Assembly (NCBI GenBank): GCA_041288195.1
Contig: JBGGME010000181.1
Location: forward strand, 1 to 19,090
Direction of reading: 5' to 3'
Source of the DNA: AWTP1-13 sp041288195
Lineage (GTDB): Bacteria > Pseudomonadota > Alphaproteobacteria > Rhizobiales > Hyphomicrobiaceae
DNA length: 19,090 nucleotides
Part shown: positions 14,800 through 19,090 of the stretch, one piece after another
Position numbering within the stretch: position 1 is the first letter of the stretch
Layout: the number at the start of each line of letters is the position of its first letter
Position numbers and translations under genes: made by a program
The notes under the pieces: generated by a model
The model's input: only the letters and a program-made list of their open reading frames with translations
Databases searched by the model: none
What the model was told of the DNA's origin: nothing

Positions 14800-14820
14800 C
14801 GGTTGGAACCTAGAGGCACC

Positions 14821-15768
14821 ATGCTCGGCCGCACCGCCAACGACCTGTTCTGGATGTCGCGCTACATCGAGCGGGCGGAGAACATGGCGCGCCTGCTGGA
14901 GGTCGGCTATCGCATCGCGCTGCTGCCGCGCGAGGGCGGCGGCCAGGACGAGGAGTGGCTGTCGACGTTGCGCAGCGCCGGCTGCGAGAAGCGCTACCTC
15001 GCCAAGTACGGCGCCTACGACACGCGCGATGTCGTGAACTTCATGCTGTTCGATGCCGACAACCCATCAAGCGTCTTCTCGAGCCTCGCCACGGCGCGGC
15101 GCAACGCGCGCGCACAGCGCACGGCGCTGACGCGGGAGATGTGGGAGAGCCTCAACTCCGCCTGGATCGAATTCTCGGCCATCGATCCCGAGACGCTCTC
15201 CTCCAACGAGCTGCCGCCTCTGTTCGACTGGATCAAGGAACGCTCGGCGCTGTTCCGCGGCTCGCTCCTCAACACCATCCTGCGCAACGATACCTTCTAC
15301 TTCAACCAGCTCGGCACGTTCCTGGAGCGCGCGGACAACACGGTGCGCATCCTCGACGTCAAGTATTACGTCCTTCTGCCCCACAGCGAGATCGTCGGCG
15401 GCGAGATCGACAGCGTGCAGTGGGCGGCGATCCTGCGCTCCGTGTCGGCACACCGCAGCTACCGCTGGGTCTACAAGGACAGTTTCAAGCCCTGGCAGAT
15501 CGCGGACTACCTGATCCTCAACCGCCAGATGCCGCGCTCGCTCAGGTCCTGCTACGAGGAGCTGGTGCCGGCCCTCGACGAGCTTGGCGGCTTCTACGGC
15601 AACCGCAACGGGTGCCAAAGCCTCGCGCACGAGACGCGGCGACTGCTGGCGGAGGGCGACATGAACGCCATCTTCCAATCCGGCCTGCACGAGTTCCTGA
15701 GCGAGTTCATCGCCCGCAACAACCGACTCGCCTCAGAGATCTCCACCACATACCACTTCACGGACTGA
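14821..15768 (+). CDS. Alpha-E domain protein (DUF403)
   Basis: 315 residues, an all-helical alpha-E protein. The family N-terminus MLGRTANDLFWMSRYIERAE (1-20) is followed by NMARLLEVGY. A second copy-like motif, LGTFLERADNTVRILDVKYY, is at about 163-182, and SVSAHRSYRWVYKDSFKPWQ, then IADYLILNRQMPRSLRSCYE appear later. No enzymatic activity is established; the constant pairing with permuted ATP-grasp and transglutaminase genes suggests a partner or scaffold in amide-bond formation or recognition. The ATG at 14821 is preceded by AGAGG at 7-8 nt; an in-frame TTG at 14803 would begin inside the repeat flank and is less likely. 140 bp separates it from the ATP-grasp gene, most of it REPIN. Confidence 0.9.
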   Translation: MLGRTANDLFWMSRYIERAENMARLLEVGYRIALLPREGGGQDEEWLSTLRSAGCEKRYLAKYGAYDTRDVVNFMLFDADNPSSVFSSLATARRNARAQRTALTREMWESLNSAWIEFSAIDPETLSSNELPPLFDWIKERSALFRGSLLNTILRNDTFYFNQLGTFLERADNTVRILDVKYYVLLPHSEIVGGEIDSVQWAAILRSVSAHRSYRWVYKDSFKPWQIADYLILNRQMPRSLRSCYEELVPALDELGGFYGNRNGCQSLAHETRRLLAEGDMNAIFQSGLHEFLSEFIARNNRLASEISTTYHFTD

Positions 15769-15794
15769 CGACCTCGCCGAGGACCGGGCGCGCC

Positions 15795-16604
15795 ATGCTG
15801 ATCTCGATCCGCCACGTCACGCGCTACAGCTACGCGGAGCCCGCGACCTACACCATACAGAGCCTGCGGCTCACACCTGCCACATTCCGAGGCCAGCGCG
15901 TGCGCGATTGGCAGGTGAGCGTCCCCGATGCCGGCCCGCCGCTCATTTTCAAGGATGGCTTCGGCAATGTCGTGCATCTCGTCACCATCAACGCACGGCA
16001 CGACGGATTGACCATCGAAGCCAACGGCACGGTCGAGACCGAGGACTGCAACGGTGTCGTCGCCGGGCTACCCAAGATCACGCCGCCGCGCGTATTCCTC
16101 AAGGAGACACCGCAGACCAAGCCCGACGGCGCCATCCGGGCGCTTGCTGCCTCCGTCGAGGGAAAGGAGCCGCTCGAGCGGCTGCACGCGCTGCTCGGCC
16201 TCGTCCGCGATCGGGTCGACTACGTGACGGGCGTGACCGACGCTCACACGGGCGCTGCCGAGGCTCTCGCCGACGGCAAGGGCGTGTGCCAGGACCACGC
16301 GCATATCTTCATCTCCGCGGCGCGGACGCTCGGCGTCCCAGCCCGCTACGTAACGGGCTACCTGGTGCTGGCGGAGACGAGGGTGTCGGAGGCGCACCAC
16401 GCCTGGGCCGAGGCCTGGGTGGAGAGCCTGGGCTGGGTCGCCTTCGACGTCGCCAACCGCATCTGCCCGACCGACCGCTACGTGCGCCTGGCCGCCGGTC
16501 TCGATGCCGGCTATGCCGCCCCCATCATCGGAGCGCGTCGCGGCGGGGCCGACGAGAAGCTCGATGTCTCGGTCGAGGTGCAGCAGCAGAGCGCCCAGCA
16601 GTGA
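15795..16604 (+). CDS. Transglutaminase-like cysteine peptidase family protein
   Basis: 269 residues. The N-terminal beta domain (about 1-100) is of the bacterial transglutaminase N type: ISIRHVTRYSYAEPATYTIQ, then SLRLTPATFRGQRV. The core carries the Cys-His-Asp triad: Cys165 in GKGVCQDHAH, His202 in HHAWAEAW and Asp218 in AFDVANR. No signal peptide is present, so it acts in the cytosol. Relatives in this gene setting are thought to cleave or transfer amide bonds of the peptide made by the ATP-grasp partner (prediction). It begins 26 nt after the alpha-E stop and ends 16 nt before the Anbu start, consistent with one transcript. Confidence 0.93.
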   Translation: MLISIRHVTRYSYAEPATYTIQSLRLTPATFRGQRVRDWQVSVPDAGPPLIFKDGFGNVVHLVTINARHDGLTIEANGTVETEDCNGVVAGLPKITPPRVFLKETPQTKPDGAIRALAASVEGKEPLERLHALLGLVRDRVDYVTGVTDAHTGAAEALADGKGVCQDHAHIFISAARTLGVPARYVTGYLVLAETRVSEAHHAWAEAWVESLGWVAFDVANRICPTDRYVRLAAGLDAGYAAPIIGARRGGADEKLDVSVEVQQQSAQQ

Positions 16605-16620
16605 CTGCCGGGGTCCAGCG

Positions 16621-17355
16621 ATGACCTACTGCGTGGCGCTTCGACTCAATCGCGGGCTGGTGTTCGCCGCCGACACGCGCACCAGCGCCGGCAACGACAA
16701 TGTGGCGATCTTCCGCAAGCTCCACTTCTGGCGCAAGATGGGCGAGCGCGTCGTTGTGCTGGCCTCGGCCGGCAACCTGGCGGTGACCCAGTCCGTCATC
16801 TCCATTATCAACGAGCAGCTGGTGGCCGAGCTATCTCCCGAAGCCGAGAGCCTGTTCACGGTGCCGACGATGTACCGCGCCGCGCGGCTGGTGGGAGAGG
16901 CGGTGCGCGAGGTGCATCGTGTCGACGGGCCCCCGCTCGAGGCCAGCGGCGGCAGCTTCAACGCCAACTTCATCCTCGGCGGCCAGATCGGCTCGGAAGT
17001 GCCCCGCCTCTTTCATATCTACCCCGAGGGCAATTTCATCGAGGCGACCGACGACACTCCCTATTTCCAGATCGGCGAGCACAAGGACGGCAAGCCCATC
17101 ATCGACCGGGTGGCGCAGCCCACCATGCGGCTCGGCGAGGCGGCGAAGCTGGCGCTCCTGTCGTTCGATTCCACGCTGCGCTCGAATTTGTCGGTCGGCC
17201 TACCGATCCATCTGCTGATCTACGAGCGCGACTCGCTCGACGTGCGGCGCCAGAAGCGCATCGAGCAGGAGGACGAGTATTTCCGCAAGCTCTCGGCCGC
17301 CTGGTCGGAGGCCCTGCGCTCCGCCTTCGCCGGGATCGAGGAGTTCAAGGTCTAG
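16621..17355 (+). CDS. Anbu, proteasome/HslV-like N-terminal threonine peptidase
   Basis: 244 residues. Anbu is an ancestral relative of proteasome beta subunits and HslV; structures from other bacteria show an open helical ring rather than closed stacked rings. Met1 is followed by Thr2, which becomes the N-terminal nucleophile after Met removal (TYCVALRLNRGLVFAADTRT). With Thr as residue 1, the catalytic Asp is Asp17 (FAADTRTSAG) and Lys32 (FRKLHF) supplies the lysine, one position off the proteasomal Lys33. ASAGNLAVTQSVISI and FILGGQIGSEVPRLFHIYPE (about 119-138) are family traits. No ATPase unfoldase is near, as usual for Anbu. It is last in the ATP-grasp/alpha-E/transglutaminase operon, its standard genomic context. 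The ATG at 16621 is required to place Thr at position 2; the longer frame to 16504 would bury it. Confidence 0.93.
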   Translation: MTYCVALRLNRGLVFAADTRTSAGNDNVAIFRKLHFWRKMGERVVVLASAGNLAVTQSVISIINEQLVAELSPEAESLFTVPTMYRAARLVGEAVREVHRVDGPPLEASGGSFNANFILGGQIGSEVPRLFHIYPEGNFIEATDDTPYFQIGEHKDGKPIIDRVAQPTMRLGEAAKLALLSFDSTLRSNLSVGLPIHLLIYERDSLDVRRQKRIEQEDEYFRKLSAAWSEALRSAFAGIEEFKV

Positions 17356-17359
17356 CGGC

Positions 17360-18526
17360 TTAGAGGTACGCAGCGGCGGCCGCAGCCTCCTCATCGGCGT
17401 CGTAGTTCCAGATCCAGGCGCGCTCTTGGTGCTGGGCGCCGAGCGCCCGGTCTCGCTCCGCTCCGGGTTGGTAGTAGCGCGCGAGGTTGAGCCGAGAGCG
17501 CTGCTGCACGCTGGCCGTCCGCTCGCGCCGCAGCTTCTCGTAGATCGCGAGTGCGCGCGGCGCCGATAGCCTGTCGGCGCGGGCCAGCACGGCGGCCAGC
17601 GCCACGCCGTCCTCGATAGCCTGGTTGGCGCCCTGGCCGGCGTGCGGCAGCATCGGGTGGGCGGCATCTCCGAGCAGCGTGAGGCGCCCGCTGGTCCATT
17701 TCGGCAGCGGTTCGCGGTCGTAGAGCCCCCAGCGAAAGGTGTTCTTCGCCTCGCGCAGGATCGCCTCCACCATCGGGTCCCAGCCCGCGAACTCGCGCGC
17801 CAACGCGTCCGGGTCGCCGGGCGCCGACCAAGACTCGCGCGTCTGCTCTTCGGTGCTGACGAACCCGACATAGTTGACGAGTGTGTTGGCGCGCACGGGA
17901 AACACGAGGAAGTGCTTGCCCTGTCCCAGCCAGATGCGCATGGCGCCCGGCGGCCAGGAGATGCTCGCTGCCGAGACGATGCCACGATGGGCAACCTGGC
18001 CCGAGAACCGGGGCCGCGCCGACGGCACCACGAACTGCTGCAGCGTGGAGTGAATGCCATCGGCGCCAACGACGATGTCGGCCGTTGCGCGGGCGCCGTT
18101 GGCGAAGGTGACGACGGCCTGCTCCTCATCCTGCTCAAAGCCGACGCATCTGTGGCCGGTGTGGATGATGGAAGGCGGGAGCTGATCTACGAAGAGCGAA
18201 AGCAGGTCGGCGCGGTGGAAGCCGTAGAACTCGATTCTGCTTGCTTGGTCGGGGGGCCACATCGAGGCGGCGAAAGCTCCGTCCGATCGGAGGTACTGGG
18301 GATCGACCCAGCGGGCGCCGTAGCGGGTGATGCCATCGCCGAGTCCCAGTGCCTTCAGCATGCGCACGCCGTTCGGCTGGATGGCGACGCCGGCGCCGAC
18401 CTCTGAGAGCGCCGGCGCCTGCTCGTAGAGACGTACCTCCATCCCGCGCCGGATGAGCGCGGTGGCGGCGGCGACACCACCGATGCCGCCGCCGACAACC
18501 GCTATGCGCAAGGGGTTGGTGTTCAT
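17360..18526 (-). CDS. FAD-dependent monooxygenase, salicylate-hydroxylase-like
   Basis: 388 residues, a class A flavoprotein monooxygenase related to salicylate and 6-hydroxynicotinate hydroxylases. The N-terminal FAD-binding Rossmann motif is VVGGGIGGVAAATAL (10-24, GxGxxG at 12-17), the DG motif is VGADGIHST (153-161), and the GD motif LLGDAAHPMLPHAGQGANQA is at 284-303. These uses of FAD and NAD(P)H are standard; the substrate, probably an aromatic acid or heterocycle, is not evident. The ATG at 18526 starts six residues before the first strand; a GTG at 18538 is in frame, and neither has a strong ribosome-binding site. It converges with Anbu, with only 4 bp between the two stop codons. 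It shares orientation with the protease gene upstream, 86 bp away. Confidence 0.9.
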   Translation of the reverse strand: MNTNPLRIAVVGGGIGGVAAATALIRRGMEVRLYEQAPALSEVGAGVAIQPNGVRMLKALGLGDGITRYGARWVDPQYLRSDGAFAASMWPPDQASRIEFYGFHRADLLSLFVDQLPPSIIHTGHRCVGFEQDEEQAVVTFANGARATADIVVGADGIHSTLQQFVVPSARPRFSGQVAHRGIVSAASISWPPGAMRIWLGQGKHFLVFPVRANTLVNYVGFVSTEEQTRESWSAPGDPDALAREFAGWDPMVEAILREAKNTFRWGLYDREPLPKWTSGRLTLLGDAAHPMLPHAGQGANQAIEDGVALAAVLARADRLSAPRALAIYEKLRRERTASVQQRSRLNLARYYQPGAERDRALGAQHQERAWIWNYDADEEAAAAAAYL

Positions 18527-18612
18527 GGCAAGGCGCACTGCATCGGCTCGCTACCCACCTCAGCTTGTCGCCCTCAGGTCCAACTCGTCAAGGCGAGCCT
18601 GCGGCCCCGCGG

Positions 18613-19090
18613 TCACCGGAAGGCGGCGACGCGCGTGGCCTGCTCGGCGATGATGCGGGCGTTGTTGAGCTCCTCGGTGCCGGCCGGCTCGCCGTTGACG
18701 AGCACGGTCGGGCTCGACCACACCGCGACGCGCTGGCAGCCGCCGCAGTCGCCCTTGTAGCCCATGATGTCCCGCCACTTGGTGCCGTTGACAAAGCCTA
18801 GCTCATGGCGAGCGCCGATCAGGTGCCCGACCTCGTGCGCCAGGGTGTAGCTGGCGGCGGCGCATTCATGGTGCACGACCGCGAACGCCTCGTCGGCGTC
18901 GGCGCTGACGCGCGTGGCGAGCCCGCAGCCCTTGGCGTCGTCGACGATCAGGATGGCGACGTCGGCGCGGTAGCGGTCGCGCAGGGCGTGAATCTCCTCC
19001 ATGGCGCCGTCGCCCTTGTCGGCAAAGCGCCACACGTGGTCGAAGTGCATGCCCTGCTCCGCGTAGCCAGTCTGGTAGGTCTGGACCAGC
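18613..19090 (-). CDS. Metzincin zinc metalloprotease (reprolysin-like), N-terminus outside window
   Basis: The C-terminal 158 residues are visible; the frame remains open to the window end, so the protein starts beyond 19090. The extended zinc motif HEVGHLIGARHE (HExxHxxGxxH) and a following IMGY Met-turn place it in the metzincin clan, closest in pattern to reprolysin-like M12 peptidases. Five Cys (in KGCGL, HHECAA and DCGGC) suggest disulfides and thus export, but the signal peptide region is not in view. The segment HALRDRYRADVAILIVDDAK before the active site is typical of this group. An internal Met at 19050 is not the likely start, because upstream codons (LVQTYQTGYAEQG) read like family sequence. 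Substrate unknown. Confidence 0.85.
   Translation of the reverse strand, partial: LVQTYQTGYAEQGMHFDHVWRFADKGDGAMEEIHALRDRYRADVAILIVDDAKGCGLATRVSADADEAFAVVHHECAAASYTLAHEVGHLIGARHELGFVNGTKWRDIMGYKGDCGGCQRVAVWSSPTVLVNGEPAGTEELNNARIIAEQATRVAAFR

Overview
This is a GC-rich, densely coded window. Codon use, a Tat-exported solute-binding protein, a DUF1127 protein and an NMT1/THI5-like binding protein all fit an alphaproteobacterium, probably of the Hyphomicrobiales (Rhizobiales). That placement is inference; there is no rRNA or other phylogenetic marker here. No tRNA, rRNA, CRISPR array, integrase or transposase was seen.

Layout. (1) Positions 1-1906, minus strand: the C-terminally cut NMT1/THI5-like binding protein and a LysR-type regulator, same orientation. 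(2) Positions 2090-11413, plus strand: a tight nine-gene unit divergent from the regulator. It has a complete peptide/opine-type ABC importer (Tat-signal binding protein, two permeases, one tandem-ATPase protein), followed by AtzG-like, AtzE-like, HpxZ/AtzH-like and AtzF (allophanate hydrolase) proteins. The simplest reading is uptake of a nitrogen-rich N-carboxy or ureido compound, trimming of it by the AtzG/AtzE amidase complex with the HpxZ-like protein, and final release of ammonia and CO2 from allophanate by AtzF, under the LysR regulator. The true substrate is not known from the sequence, and no ring-opening enzyme such as AtzD is present. (3) Positions 11500-12472, plus strand: a small unrecognised protein and a membrane-anchored DM13-domain protein. 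(4) Positions 12521-12814, minus strand: a DUF1127 protein with a terminator-like hairpin in its leader. (5) Positions 13262-17355, plus strand: circularly permuted ATP-grasp, alpha-E, transglutaminase-like and Anbu (proteasome-like peptidase) genes. This conserved but functionally unsolved set has been proposed to make and recycle peptides or peptide tags. (6) Positions 17360-19090, minus strand: an FAD-dependent monooxygenase, and the C-terminal part of a metzincin zinc protease that runs off the window.

Three short palindromic REPIN-like elements lie between or at the ends of genes (about 7508-7597, 12423-12516 and 14712-14799). The first supplies the stop codon of the ATPase gene. The second encodes the last residues of the DM13 protein. 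The third splits the ATP-grasp/alpha-E gene pair.

The most interesting content is the ATP-grasp/alpha-E/transglutaminase/Anbu operon, and the coupling of a dedicated importer to an AtzG-AtzE-HpxZ-AtzF cassette whose substrate is undefined.
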